64,000 nt of DNA from Alteraurantiacibacter aquimixticola (GCF_004965515.1 NZ_SSHH01000003.1:375001-439000); one strand, 5' to 3'; positions 7,309 to 17,122 are shown, numbered from the stretch's first letter. The notes: generated by a model not told the origin, from the letters alone. A program made the numbers and translations.

Positions 7309-8766
7309 ATGTTCGAGTCCTTTGACGCCCTGCTGCTTGCCCGCATCCAGTTCGCTTTCACGGTAAGCTTCCACTTCATCTTCCCCGCATTTTCGATCGG
7401 ATTGGCGAGCTATCTCGCCGTCCTCGAAGGGTTGTGGCTGAAGACGGGCAAGGCCGTCTATCTCGACCTGTTCAAATACTGGCTGAAGATCTTCGCCATC
7501 GCTTTCGCCATGGGCGTCGTCTCCGGCATCGTCATGTCCTACCAGTTCGGCACCAACTGGTCCGTCTTCTCCGATGTCGCGGGGCCGGTGATCGGGCCGC
7601 TGATGGCTTACGAAGTGCTGACCGCCTTCTTCCTTGAGGCCGGTTTCCTCGGCGTGATGCTGTTCGGCATGGAGAAGGTGGGCAAGAAGCTGCACTTCTT
7701 CGCCACGCTGATGGTGGCGGCGGGCACCTTCGTTTCCGCCTTCTGGATCCTTTCGGTGAATAGCTGGATGCAGACGCCCACCGGCTTCGAGATGGCCGCG
7801 AACGGCCAGTTCCTGCCGGGGCCGAGCTGGATCGAGATCATCTTCAACCCCAGCTTCCCCTACCGGCTGGTGCATACGGTGACCGCCGCCTACCTGACGA
7901 CCGCCTTCGTGGTTGGCGCGGTGGGGGCCTGGCACCTGCTGAAGGACAAGGCGAACCAGCACGCGCGCAAGATGTTCTCCATGGCCATGTGGATGGCGGC
8001 GTTGGTGGCACCGGTGCAGATTTTCGTCGGCGACCTCCATGGGCTCAACACGATGGAGCACCAGCCGGCCAAGGTGATGGCGATGGAGGGGCATTATGAG
8101 AGCCATCCCGACGGCGCGCCCTTCTACGTCTTCGGTATTCCCAATGACGAGACGCAACAGCTCGACTGGGCGCTGGGTATCCCCAAGCTTTCCAGCTTCA
8201 TCTTGAAGCATGATTTCAACGCGCCGATCGACGGGCTCGACACGATTGCGGACGAGGACCAGCCGCCCGTCTTCATGGTCTTCTGGGCCTTCCGTATCAT
8301 GGTCGCGATTGGCCTCGGCATGCTCGGCATCGGCCTCTGGAGCCTGCTCGCCCGGACGCGCGGCAAGCTTTATGACTGGAGTTTGCTGCACCGCGCTGCC
8401 CTTATCATGGGGCCATCGGGCTTCGTCGCTGTCATCGCCGGCTGGGTGACCACCGAAGTCGGCCGCCAGCCTTTCACCATCTACGGCCTGCTACGCACCG
8501 CCGATTCGGCAAGCCCGCTCGATGCGCCAGCGGTGGCAGCGTCCTTGCTCGCTTTCGTGGTGGTCTATTTCGCGGTCTTCTCCGTCGGCACATGGTATTT
8601 GCTGCGCCTGATGAGCGCTGCGCCGCATCCGCATGAGGCGGGCGTCAAGCGTGGCGACGAAGGCCCGATCCGTACCGCCGGGATCACGCCGGGGCCGACA
8701 CAGAATCCGGGCGAGGAGGAGACGCTGCCGCAGAGCGTCCTCGTGAAGAAGGAGGACGGACAATGA
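7309..8766 (+). CDS. cioA: Cytochrome bd ubiquinol oxidase subunit I, CIO type
   Basis: A 485-residue integral membrane subunit carrying hemes b558, b595 and d. It oxidises ubiquinol and reduces O2 without pumping protons. It begins MFESFDALLLARIQFAFTVSFHFIFPA, where the His is a heme ligand. GRQPF in TTEVGRQPFTIYGLLRT is the family signature. The Q loop lacks the long insertion of E. coli CydA, which places it with the short-loop, cyanide-insensitive (CIO) group. The gene overlaps cioB by four nt (ATGA). Position after a sulfide operon makes sense because bd oxidases resist sulfide, but co-regulation is not shown. Confidence 0.95.
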   Translation: MFESFDALLLARIQFAFTVSFHFIFPAFSIGLASYLAVLEGLWLKTGKAVYLDLFKYWLKIFAIAFAMGVVSGIVMSYQFGTNWSVFSDVAGPVIGPLMAYEVLTAFFLEAGFLGVMLFGMEKVGKKLHFFATLMVAAGTFVSAFWILSVNSWMQTPTGFEMAANGQFLPGPSWIEIIFNPSFPYRLVHTVTAAYLTTAFVVGAVGAWHLLKDKANQHARKMFSMAMWMAALVAPVQIFVGDLHGLNTMEHQPAKVMAMEGHYESHPDGAPFYVFGIPNDETQQLDWALGIPKLSSFILKHDFNAPIDGLDTIADEDQPPVFMVFWAFRIMVAIGLGMLGIGLWSLLARTRGKLYDWSLLHRAALIMGPSGFVAVIAGWVTTEVGRQPFTIYGLLRTADSASPLDAPAVAASLLAFVVVYFAVFSVGTWYLLRLMSAAPHPHEAGVKRGDEGPIRTAGITPGPTQNPGEEETLPQSVLVKKEDGQ

Positions 8767-9761
8767 GTGTGGACCTGACCGTCATCTGGGCCTTCATCAT
8801 CGCTTTCGGCATCCTTGCCTATGTGGTGATGGACGGTTTCGACCTCGGCATTGGCATCCTCTTCCCGCAATTCCAGCCGGGCGAGGGGCGCAACCGGGCG
8901 ATGAATTCCATCGCGCCCTTCTGGGACGGGAACGAGACCTGGCTGGTGCTGGGCGGTGGCGGGCTCTTCGCCGCATTTCCGCTCGCCTATGCGATCATCC
9001 TGCCTGCCACCTATCCGCTGATCATCGCCATGCTGCTCGGCCTCGTCTTCCGCGGCGTCGCTTTCGAATATCGCTGGCGTGACGAGAAGCACCGGCCGTT
9101 CTGGGACATGGCCTTCATGGGCGGATCTCTGGTCGCGGCTATGTCGCAAGGCATGGTGCTGGGCGCGCTGCTGCAGGGCATCACCGTGGTCGATCGCGCC
9201 TATGCCGGCAGCTGGTTCGACTGGTTCACGCCTTACACGCTGCTGACTGGTGTCGGCACGGTCGCGGGCTATGCGCTGCTGGGCGCGTGCTGGCTGATCT
9301 GGCGGCTGGACGGGGACGTGCAGCAAAAGGCCCGTGGCCTGGCGAAGAAGTCCGCGCTGGCCACGGCCGCGCTGATGGGGGCGGTGAGCCTTTATAATGT
9401 CGCCCTGCGTCCCGAATATGCCGAGCGCTGGCTGACCGCGCCCGAAGTCTACTGGCTCGCTCCCGTGCCCATCGCCACGGGCCTTGTCGCAATCCTGCTG
9501 TGGCGCGCGATCGGTAGGGGCGAGAGTTCGCCTTTCTGGTACGCGCTGGGCCTGTTCCTGCTCGGAATGGCCGGGCTGGGCGCGACGATCTGGCCCAATG
9601 TCGTGCCGCCCGATGTCACGATCTGGGATGCCGCCGCGCCCCACCGCAGCCAGGTATTCATGCTGGTGGGTGTCGCCATCACCATGCCGCTGATCGTGGG
9701 CTACACCGCCTGGGCATATTGGGTGTTTCGCGGGAAGGTAGGCAAGGAAGGCTACCATTGA
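8763..9761 (+). CDS. cioB: Cytochrome bd ubiquinol oxidase subunit II, CIO type
   Basis: A 332-residue membrane protein with eight or nine segments that pairs with CioA. It starts MSVDLTVIWAFIIAFGILAYVVMDGFDLGIGILFP, a highly conserved CydB/CioB N-terminus, followed by NSIAPFWDGNETWLVLGGGGLFAAFP. Start and stop overlap the neighbouring genes by four nt and one nt respectively, giving a tightly coupled three-gene operon. Confidence 0.95.
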   Translation: MSVDLTVIWAFIIAFGILAYVVMDGFDLGIGILFPQFQPGEGRNRAMNSIAPFWDGNETWLVLGGGGLFAAFPLAYAIILPATYPLIIAMLLGLVFRGVAFEYRWRDEKHRPFWDMAFMGGSLVAAMSQGMVLGALLQGITVVDRAYAGSWFDWFTPYTLLTGVGTVAGYALLGACWLIWRLDGDVQQKARGLAKKSALATAALMGAVSLYNVALRPEYAERWLTAPEVYWLAPVPIATGLVAILLWRAIGRGESSPFWYALGLFLLGMAGLGATIWPNVVPPDVTIWDAAAPHRSQVFMLVGVAITMPLIVGYTAWAYWVFRGKVGKEGYH

Positions 9762-9889
9762 TGCCTTTGCCGCAAGAGGAACAATCCCCCTTGTGGAAGC
9801 GCCTCGGCTGGATGGCGCTGATCTGGGCCGCCAGCGTCGCGGTGCTGGGTGTCGTCGCCTTCATCCTCAGGAGCTGGATCGGCAGCTGA
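9761..9889 (+). CDS. 42-residue single-span protein, DUF2474-type bd oxidase accessory
   Basis: A tiny gene whose ATG overlaps the cioB stop codon. The product has a charged, Pro-rich N-terminus, then PLWKRLGWMALIWAASVAVLGVVAFILRSWI, a single membrane helix flanked by basic residues. Small one-span proteins in this position are known partners of bd oxidases (CydX, CydS, DUF2474), and the KRLGWMALIW motif fits DUF2474. It is likely needed for assembly or stability of the oxidase. Assignment rests on position, size and this short motif. Confidence 0.75.
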   Translation: MPLPQEEQSPLWKRLGWMALIWAASVAVLGVVAFILRSWIGS

Positions 9890-9915
9890 CGTTGCCCATT
9901 GGCAACAGGACACGG

Positions 9916-9933
9916 TTGTAACCGTTCTGTCAC
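9916..9933 (+). promoter_or_regulatory. Candidate Pho box before the phytase operon
   Basis: Two direct heptamers, TTGTAAC and CTGTCAC, are separated by 4 nt, giving the 11-nt period of a PhoB site (consensus CTGTCAT repeats). The second unit matches in six of seven positions and the first in four. It ends 74 nt before the TonB receptor start. The phytase in the operon supports phosphate control. Confidence 0.45.
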
Positions 9934-10007
9934 TGCATTGACCGCAAGCCTTCACATGCAGGGCCTAGCCGCCGCGCCATTCACATGGACGGAGGGCAAG
10001 CCCAATC

Positions 10008-12911
10008 ATGAATACGAAGTTCCTTCTCGCCACCAGCAGCATCGCTGCGCTGGCACTCGCCGCCACCCCTGCAATCGCCGGTGACGTTACCGGCACCGTG
10101 GTGGACGAGACCGATACGGTCGCGCTGCAATCCGCCACTATCGAGATCGAGGCGCTGGGCCGCCAGGTGGTGACGGCGCGCGACGGCACCTATCGCATCG
10201 CCGACCTGCCCGCAGGAACCTACGAGATCACCGCCCGCTATGTCGGCGCTCCTGCCGAAACCATGACGGTCGAAGTACCCGCTACCGGCACCGTGGTCGT
10301 CAACTTCGCGCTGGGCGGCGACGATGCCTCGCGCATCCTGGTGATCGGCCAGGGCGCCAACATCTCCAGCGCGCTCAGCCGCAAATATGCTTCGGACACG
10401 GTGTCCGACGTGCTGACCCGCGACGCCATCGGTCAGTTCCCCGACCAGAACGTGGCCGAAAGCCTGCGCCGCCTGCCGGGCATCAACGTCCTCAACGACC
10501 ATGGCGAGGGACGCTTCGTTTCCGTTCGCGGACTCGACCCGAACCTCAATGCCAGCTCGATCAACGGCGTGCGCGTTCCGGCGCCCGAAAGCGATATTCG
10601 TGCCGTGGCACTGGACGTGATTTCCAGTGACATCATCGAAAGCATTGAGGTCAAGAAGTCGCTGACGCCCGACATGGATGCCGACACGATCGGCGCCAGC
10701 ATCGAGATCAACACCGTTTCCGCCTTCGACCGTCGCGGCAATTACGTGACCGCGCGGGCAGAGGGTTCCTACAACAACTATTCCGAACAGCTGGGCCCCA
10801 AGGCCAGCCTCGACTTTGCCTATCGCCTGGCCGACAATATCGGCGTGTCGGGCGGCGTAAGCTACTACCAGCGCGAATATGAAGTCGACACGATCGAGGC
10901 TGATGGCTGGGACGACGATGACGGCTTCATCTTCCCGGAAGAAGTGCAGTATCGCGACTATGACGTGGAGCGCGAGCGCCTGTCCGCCACGCTCGGCTTC
11001 GATTTCCGCGCTTCGGAAAGCACCGACCTCTATATTCGCGGGTTGTTCAGCCAGTTCGACGACCAGGAATATCGCCGCCGCACCACGCTGGTGCTGGAAG
11101 ACGGCTTCATCACCGGCAGCGGCTTTACTGGCAGCTTTGCCGATTTCGACGCCGATGAGCCGGGCGAGGAATACGAACTGGTCGTCGAGCGTGACATCAA
11201 GGACCGTTTCGAGCGCCAGCGCACCTACTCGCTGGCCCTGGGCGGTGAGACGGTGACCGGTCCGTGGACGATCGAGTATATGGCGAGCTACGCCAAGTCC
11301 TCCGAGAAAGAGGACGGCAATGTCGATCCCACGCAGTTCGAACGCGAGTTTTCGGGCGACGGGCTGGTGCTCGACCTCGACTTCTCCGACCCACGCACGC
11401 CGCTTTATGCGGCAAGCGGCGTGGCCGATTTCTTCGATGCCGCAACCTATGAGCTGAACGATATCGAATTCGTCGACACGTCGGACGCGCAGGACGAAGA
11501 ATTCGCCGCCCGCCTCGACGTCGCCCGCGAATTCGCCATGGGCAATGGCGTCTTCACCGTGCAGACCGGCGCCAAGGGACGCTGGCGCGAAAAGACCTAC
11601 AATGCCGATGTCGAATTCTATGAATATGACGGGGAAGGCACCTATTCGCTCGCCGATGTGCTGGGCGAACAGACCTTCCGCCGCGGCGATATCGGCCCGG
11701 TGGCGAGCTATACCGGTGCGACCGACTTCTTCCTCAACAACTTCGCCGATTTCGAGCTGCAGGGCGTGGACACGATCTTCGACAGTGCGGTGTCGGACTA
11801 CGCGATCGAGGAAGACATTCTCGCCGCATACCTGCTCGGCCGCTGGGACAGCGACAATCTCAGCGTGATCGGCGGCGTGCGCTACGAGCACACGCAGACC
11901 GACATCTTCGGCAACAATGTGCTGCTGGTGGAAGAAGACGGCACGCTGCCGAATGGCGAGACGGCGACCGAGGATACGGTGATCATCTCCGACAGCTTCC
12001 AGCCGAAGAATTACGGCTTCTGGCTGCCGAGCCTGAACATCCGTTTCGAGCCGCAGGACGACCTGGTCATGCGCCTGGCCGGATATCGCTCGGTCGTGCG
12101 CCCGCCCTTCTCCAAGGTTGCCCCGCGCTTCGCCACCGAGATCAATGACGATGACGAGATCGAGGGCGAATTCGGCAATCCTTCGCTCAAGCCGTATGAA
12201 GCGTGGAACTTCGATGCCTCGCTCGAATACTACTTCTCCGGCAATGGCGCGGTGACGGCGGCGTTCTTCTACAAGGACATCTCCAACTACGTCGTCGACG
12301 TGGAGTACAATGCCGAGGACCTCAACGAGAACGACCAGATCGATCCGGAAGAGCGGCTGGTCTTCAACGGCATCGCTTTCGACGAGGCGGTGATCCCGCT
12401 CAATGGCGACAGTGCCGAAGTATGGGGTATCGAGCTGGGCTTCGCGCAGCAGTGGACCATGCTGCCGGGTGCCCTGTCGGGCCTGCTGACGCAGTTCAAC
12501 TACACCTATACCGATGCCACCGGCACCGTTCCCGATGCAGCCTCCGGCACGCTGGGTGCGGTAACGGAGACGCGCACCATCCCGCTCCCGACTACCTCCA
12601 AGCACACGTTCAACGCCGTGCTGGGCTACGAGAACGGTCCGCTTTCGCTGCGCCTCGCCGGCACCTATCGCGACGGTTTCCTCGACGAGCTGGGCTCTTC
12701 GGCCGAGGAAGATCGCCTGATCGACGATCACTTCCAGCTGGATTTCAGCGCGAAGTATCGCATCACCGACAATGTCCAGATCTTCTACGAATGGATCAAC
12801 ATCACCGAGGAGGATTTCTTCGCCTACAACACCTATGGCGTCCGCCAGAACGTGTATGAGAGCGAGTTCTCCAGCTGGACGATGAAGGGCGGCGTTCGCG
12901 TCAACTTCTGA
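10008..12911 (+). CDS. TonB-dependent receptor paired with phytase
   Basis: A 967-residue outer-membrane receptor. A signal peptide ends near AIAG at about 25. A carboxypeptidase-regulatory-like beta domain (VTGTVVDETDT to about 100) precedes the plug, whose motifs include DAIGQFPDQNVAESLRRLPGINV and VRGLDPNLNASSINGVRVPAP. The C-terminus ends in GGVRVNF with a terminal Phe, as expected for a beta-barrel inserted by BamA. It belongs to the group with a FPDQN plug box that often takes up oligosaccharides or organophosphates. The phytase gene begins at its stop codon, so the two share an operon. Import of phytate or its hydrolysis products is inferred from this pairing. Confidence 0.93.
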   Translation: MNTKFLLATSSIAALALAATPAIAGDVTGTVVDETDTVALQSATIEIEALGRQVVTARDGTYRIADLPAGTYEITARYVGAPAETMTVEVPATGTVVVNFALGGDDASRILVIGQGANISSALSRKYASDTVSDVLTRDAIGQFPDQNVAESLRRLPGINVLNDHGEGRFVSVRGLDPNLNASSINGVRVPAPESDIRAVALDVISSDIIESIEVKKSLTPDMDADTIGASIEINTVSAFDRRGNYVTARAEGSYNNYSEQLGPKASLDFAYRLADNIGVSGGVSYYQREYEVDTIEADGWDDDDGFIFPEEVQYRDYDVERERLSATLGFDFRASESTDLYIRGLFSQFDDQEYRRRTTLVLEDGFITGSGFTGSFADFDADEPGEEYELVVERDIKDRFERQRTYSLALGGETVTGPWTIEYMASYAKSSEKEDGNVDPTQFEREFSGDGLVLDLDFSDPRTPLYAASGVADFFDAATYELNDIEFVDTSDAQDEEFAARLDVAREFAMGNGVFTVQTGAKGRWREKTYNADVEFYEYDGEGTYSLADVLGEQTFRRGDIGPVASYTGATDFFLNNFADFELQGVDTIFDSAVSDYAIEEDILAAYLLGRWDSDNLSVIGGVRYEHTQTDIFGNNVLLVEEDGTLPNGETATEDTVIISDSFQPKNYGFWLPSLNIRFEPQDDLVMRLAGYRSVVRPPFSKVAPRFATEINDDDEIEGEFGNPSLKPYEAWNFDASLEYYFSGNGAVTAAFFYKDISNYVVDVEYNAEDLNENDQIDPEERLVFNGIAFDEAVIPLNGDSAEVWGIELGFAQQWTMLPGALSGLLTQFNYTYTDATGTVPDAASGTLGAVTETRTIPLPTTSKHTFNAVLGYENGPLSLRLAGTYRDGFLDELGSSAEEDRLIDDHFQLDFSAKYRITDNVQIFYEWINITEEDFFAYNTYGVRQNVYESEFSSWTMKGGVRVNF

Positions 12912-13936
12912 TGATGAAGAGAACAATAGCAACACTGGTGGCCGCGGGCGCGTTGAGCGCCTGCGCCACCACCGCGCAGCAAGGCCTCCCGCCCGTCGCC
13001 GTGATGGCGAAGGGCGAGACGGCTCCCGTCGGCACGATGAACGAGGATGCGGCGGACGATCCGGCGATCTGGCGCAACGATGCCGATCCGGCAGCCAGCC
13101 TGATCGTCGCGACCGACAAGAAGGCCGGGCTCTATGTCTATGGCCTCGACGGAGCGGTCCGCAGCTTCATCGACGCCGGCGCGGTCAACAATGTCGATCT
13201 CGTCACGCTCGAAGATGGTACAGTCATGGTTGCCGCCAGCGACCGGATCGACCTTGCGAATTCGCACATCTCCACCTTCACGCTGGATACGGCCAGCGGC
13301 GAACTTGCGCCGCTGGGCCGCATTCCGAGCGGTTCCGGTGAAGGCTACGGCTTTTGCATGAGCCGGCATGGCGGCCTCTCGGCGCTGGCGGTGATCAAGG
13401 ATGGCCGGCTGCGCGAATATGCAATCGGCGAATGGGCTCCGGGCGAAACGCCGCAAGCCACGCTGCTGCGCGAGATGGCGGTTCCCAGCCAGCCCGAGGG
13501 CTGCGTTTTCGACGATCGCGACGGCACGCTCTATGTCGGCGAAGAGGCGGCGGGCATCTGGCGCTTCCGCGACGGCGAGACCACGGGCCAAATCGTGGCC
13601 GCAATCGACAACCAGTATCTCGTTGCCGATGTCGAAGGGCTCGCCATTGCGAGAGATGGCGCGGATGGCGGCTACCTGATCGCCTCGAGCCAGGGCGACA
13701 ATGCCTATGCCGTCTTTCAACTGCCTTCGATGGCCCCTCTAGGGCGGTTCAGGGTGGCTGAAGGGGCCTTCGGCTCGACTGAGGAAACCGACGGAATCGA
13801 GCTCGATACGCGTAGCTTCGGCCCCGACTATCCCGAAGGCCTATTTATCGCGCAAGACGGCCAGAATGGCGCGGATGCGCAGAACTTCAAGCTGGTCAGC
13901 TGGGCCGACGTGAAAGCCGCGCTCGGCCTCGACTGA
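12911..13936 (+). CDS. Beta-propeller phytase, predicted lipoprotein
   Basis: A 341-residue secreted phosphatase that releases phosphate from phytate with calcium. The N-terminus MKRTIATLVAAGALSAC carries a lipobox, so it is probably an outer-membrane lipoprotein. Propeller blade motifs include DAADDPAIWRNDADP, LIVATDKKAGLYVYGLDG, NNVDLVT and LYVGEEAAGIWRF, and DVEGLAI and EETDGIELD supply calcium-binding acidic residues. It starts one nt before the end of the TonB receptor gene. The pair looks like a phytate-use unit under phosphate control, consistent with the Pho-box-like repeat upstream. Confidence 0.92.
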   Translation: MMKRTIATLVAAGALSACATTAQQGLPPVAVMAKGETAPVGTMNEDAADDPAIWRNDADPAASLIVATDKKAGLYVYGLDGAVRSFIDAGAVNNVDLVTLEDGTVMVAASDRIDLANSHISTFTLDTASGELAPLGRIPSGSGEGYGFCMSRHGGLSALAVIKDGRLREYAIGEWAPGETPQATLLREMAVPSQPEGCVFDDRDGTLYVGEEAAGIWRFRDGETTGQIVAAIDNQYLVADVEGLAIARDGADGGYLIASSQGDNAYAVFQLPSMAPLGRFRVAEGAFGSTEETDGIELDTRSFGPDYPEGLFIAQDGQNGADAQNFKLVSWADVKAALGLD

Positions 13937-13996
13937 CGCAAAGTCCATCGCGCATCCCTGTTGTGACGAGTGCTCCCGTCATGGCAGGATGCCGCG

Positions 13997-14875
13997 ATGG
14001 GCGATGCGATTGTCAGCATAACCAGCCGCGCCAAGGTCTATTTCCCGGATAGCGGCCACACCAAGGGCGACCTGGCGGATTACTATGCCGCCGTGGCCCC
14101 GCTCCTGCTGCGCTTTGCCGCGGGCCGTCCACTCAACATCGTGCGCTGCCCGCAGGGCCGCTCGCGCAAATGCTTCTTCCAGCGCCACCGCACCTCTGGT
14201 TTCGGCCCGCATGTCCATGCCGTGCCGATCAGGGAGAAGGAAGGCGATGTGGAGGACTACCTCTATGTTGATGGCGCGGCGGGCGTGCTGGAATGCGTGC
14301 AAATGGGGACGATCGAATTCCACCTCTGGGCCAGCCACGCCGACGATGTGGAGGCGCCGGACCGGCTGGTGATCGACCTTGATCCAGGGGAGGGCGTGGG
14401 CTTTGCTGCCGTGCGCGATGCAGCCATCGAGGTTCGCGAACGCCTGTCCGATGTCGGCCTGACAAGCTTCCCGCTGCTGACGGGCGGCAAGGGCCTCCAC
14501 GTCGTGGTCCCACTGACCAAGGGTCATTCGTGGGACCGGCATGGAAGCTTCGCCAAGGCGCTGGCACAGGCGATGAGCGAGGATGCCCCCGACCGCTTCA
14601 CCGCCAGCAGCGCCAAAGCGAAGCGCGAGGGGCGGATCTTCATCGACTATTTGCGCAATATGCGCGGCAATTCGGCCATCGCGCCCTATTCGGTTCGTGC
14701 GCGGAGCGGGGCGCCGGTGGCCGCGCCGATTTGCTGGGAGGAACTGCCCGGTTTCGCCAAGGCGCAGGCCTTCACCATCGACGCTGTCGACAGCCTGCTG
14801 GACCGCGCCGCAAGCAACGCCCTCGCCGGTTGGGGCGAGGCGGAACAGTCCCTACCGAAGAGCGGCCCCTATTGA
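13997..14875 (+). CDS. LigD-type NHEJ DNA polymerase/primase domain protein
   Basis: A 292-residue stand-alone primase-polymerase of the archaeo-eukaryotic primase superfamily, corresponding to the PolDom of bacterial LigD. Metal-binding carboxylates are in RLVIDLDPGEGV, and LLTGGKGLHVVVPL with the catalytic His, plus RIFIDYLRNMRGNSAIAPYSVRARSGAPV, are hallmark motifs. No ligase or nuclease domain is fused and no Ku gene is in the window. An upstream in-frame GTG at 13970 is possible, but the ATG at 13997 fits the family N-terminus. Its 3' end overlaps the convergent beta-glucosidase gene by seven nt. Confidence 0.9.
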   Translation: MGDAIVSITSRAKVYFPDSGHTKGDLADYYAAVAPLLLRFAAGRPLNIVRCPQGRSRKCFFQRHRTSGFGPHVHAVPIREKEGDVEDYLYVDGAAGVLECVQMGTIEFHLWASHADDVEAPDRLVIDLDPGEGVGFAAVRDAAIEVRERLSDVGLTSFPLLTGGKGLHVVVPLTKGHSWDRHGSFAKALAQAMSEDAPDRFTASSAKAKREGRIFIDYLRNMRGNSAIAPYSVRARSGAPVAAPICWEELPGFAKAQAFTIDAVDSLLDRAASNALAGWGEAEQSLPKSGPY

Positions 14876-17067
14876 GGGCGCCACTGCGGTGACAGGCGGC
14901 GGGCTGGCAGCGTGATTTCCACGCTCTCACTCAGCTCGCGCGAGCTTTCCGCCAGCGTCACCGTGTAGCTACCCTCAGCACGGCTCCAACCCGGATTGGC
15001 GAGGTTCCACACCGCCAGCAGACGTGGATCAATGCCGACACTGATCAGCTTGGTCTCGCCCGGCTCCAGCTCGACCTTGGCAAAGCCTCCGAGGCGACGC
15101 GGCGCCTCCCATCCTGTGCCTGAGACATAGACCTGCGCCGCATCGGCTCCCGCGACATCGCCGCTATTGGTCACGGTGAATGTCGTCACCAGCCCGTCGC
15201 CTGCTTGGGTGACGGAGAGGTCGCCATAGTCGAACTCGGTATAGGAAAGGCCGTGACCGAAGGCGAAGAGCGGCTCCAGCCCTTCGCGGTCGAACCACTT
15301 GTAGCCGACCGTCGCGCCTTCGGTGTAATTGACGTCGCCTTCATGCGGCTCTTCGGGGTGCGGCAACTGGTCGAGGCTGCGCGGGAAAGTGACCGGCAAA
15401 TGGCCCGAGGGATTCACCGCCCCGGTCAGCACATTGGCAATCGCCTTGCCGCCCATGCGCCCCGGATACCACGCCGCGACGATGCCGCGCACGTTGTCCG
15501 CCCAAGGCATCAGCACCGGCCCTCCGGTCTGCAGCACAACAACCGTATTCGGCTGGTTGAGCGCGACCGATTCCACCAGCGTATCGTCCTCCACATGCAT
15601 GGGAACATCGATGCTCTCGCTTGCCCATTGGTTCGCGAAGACGATCGCAAGGTCCGCCGCATTGGCCGCCGCCGCCGCGCCTTCATGGTCGAGGCCGTCA
15701 TGCCAGGTCACCAGCGCATCGGGCAGCAGCGCGCGCAATTCCTCAAGCGGGCTTGAGGGGTAGTAGACGACCGGCCCCGGCCAGCTGGTCGGCTCGATCC
15801 CCGGCACGGCGTTCTCGCCATCGGGATAGACCTGGCTCGACCCGCCACCCGACAGCACGCCCTTGTCCGCATGACCGCCGATCAGCACGATGCGCCGGGC
15901 ATTGGCGGCGAGGGGAAGGATATCGCCCTCGTTCTTCAACAGCACGATTCCGCCCTCGGCATCGGCCTGGCTGACCGCGCGATTGGCGGCGAAATCGATC
16001 GGCTGGTCGGCCTCCACCTGATTGTCGATCACGCCATGCGCGAACATGGATGTGAGGATGCGGCTGACCATCAGGTCGATCCGCTCGCTGGAGATTTCGC
16101 CCGCATCCACGCCCGCCTGCAAACGGTCCGCGCGGAACCATGCGGCAGTCTGCAGGCCGAAGCCCGATTCCTGGTCCAGCCCGGCATTGGCTGATGAGGC
16201 GGTCGAATGCACCGCGCCCCAATCCGACAGGACATAGCCGGGCCAGCCCCATTCGTTCCGCAGCACCTGCGTCAGCAACCACGGATGCTCGCAGCTATAG
16301 GGGCCGTTGACGCGGTTATAGGCGCACATGACGGAGCCCGGATTGCCCACCTCATGCGCGATCTGGAAGGCGAGCAGATCGCTCATCCGCATCGCGTCTT
16401 CCGCCATCACCGAATTGCCCGTGCCGCGCGCAGTTTCCTGGTCGTTGACGGCGAAATGCTTGGAGGTGGAGATGATGTCGTTCGACTGTACGCCGGCGAT
16501 CTGCTGGCCCACCATCACTCCGGCGAGCAGCGGGTCCTCCCCGCCATATTCGAAATTGCGCCCATTGCGCGGCTCGCGCACCAGATTGACACTGCCGCCG
16601 AGCATTACGTTGAACCCGTCCGCGCGCGCCTCGCTGCCGATCATCGCGCCGCCCGCAAAGGCGAGGTCGCGGTCCCAAGTCGCCGCCGTCGCCATGCCGG
16701 AGGGGAGCGCCGTGCGCGGCCGCTTCGCCTCCGCGCCGCCCTGTGTCGCCACGCCGATCCCGGCATCGGCCTGCCATTGTGGGGGAATGCCCAGCCGCCC
16801 GATACCCGGCACATAGCCTGCGGAGCCCGGTCGCGCGCCTTCGATCACGGTGTAGTCGTTGGGAGGAAAGCTTGTCCCGAAATAGCCCATCAGCAGGCTG
16901 AGTTTCTCGTCCTGCGTCATCTGCGCAACCATCGTCGCTGCGCGTTCGCTGGCGGAGCCCGTGGTGTCGGCGGCGAGCATCACGGGCGGGCTGGCCTCCT
17001 CCTGCGCCAATGCGGGCGCGGCCAGCGCGAGCGCGGTTGCGGCCAGCAGCGTGCGGGTCAATCTCAT
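14869..17067 (-). CDS. GH3 beta-glucosidase, exported
   Basis: A 732-residue glycoside hydrolase family 3 enzyme. A signal peptide, MRLTRTLLAATALALAAPALAQ, directs export to the periplasm. The N-terminal barrel contains NGRNFEYGGEDPLLAG, KHFAVNDQETARG and the nucleophile region GYVLSDWGAV. The alpha/beta sandwich and a C-terminal fibronectin-III-like domain (FTVTNSGDVAGADAAQVYV) complete the usual three-domain form. The length fits BglX-type enzymes, which remove glucose from beta-glucosides. It stands alone, divergent from the PhoX-like gene. Confidence 0.94.
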   Translation of the reverse strand: MRLTRTLLAATALALAAPALAQEEASPPVMLAADTTGSASERAATMVAQMTQDEKLSLLMGYFGTSFPPNDYTVIEGARPGSAGYVPGIGRLGIPPQWQADAGIGVATQGGAEAKRPRTALPSGMATAATWDRDLAFAGGAMIGSEARADGFNVMLGGSVNLVREPRNGRNFEYGGEDPLLAGVMVGQQIAGVQSNDIISTSKHFAVNDQETARGTGNSVMAEDAMRMSDLLAFQIAHEVGNPGSVMCAYNRVNGPYSCEHPWLLTQVLRNEWGWPGYVLSDWGAVHSTASSANAGLDQESGFGLQTAAWFRADRLQAGVDAGEISSERIDLMVSRILTSMFAHGVIDNQVEADQPIDFAANRAVSQADAEGGIVLLKNEGDILPLAANARRIVLIGGHADKGVLSGGGSSQVYPDGENAVPGIEPTSWPGPVVYYPSSPLEELRALLPDALVTWHDGLDHEGAAAAANAADLAIVFANQWASESIDVPMHVEDDTLVESVALNQPNTVVVLQTGGPVLMPWADNVRGIVAAWYPGRMGGKAIANVLTGAVNPSGHLPVTFPRSLDQLPHPEEPHEGDVNYTEGATVGYKWFDREGLEPLFAFGHGLSYTEFDYGDLSVTQAGDGLVTTFTVTNSGDVAGADAAQVYVSGTGWEAPRRLGGFAKVELEPGETKLISVGIDPRLLAVWNLANPGWSRAEGSYTVTLAESSRELSESVEITLPARRLSPQWRPQ

Positions 17068-17122
17068 CAGGCCATCCTCTCTGTTGTCTTTTTTCCGGCG
17101 ATATCAGCATAGAGCGCCCCGC

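Noticed and set aside
9981-12935. A 984-codon frame antisense to the TonB receptor gene
   Set aside because: It mirrors the receptor gene in a GC-rich genome, lacks domain motifs, signal peptide and start signals, and its product is low in ordered sequence patterns.
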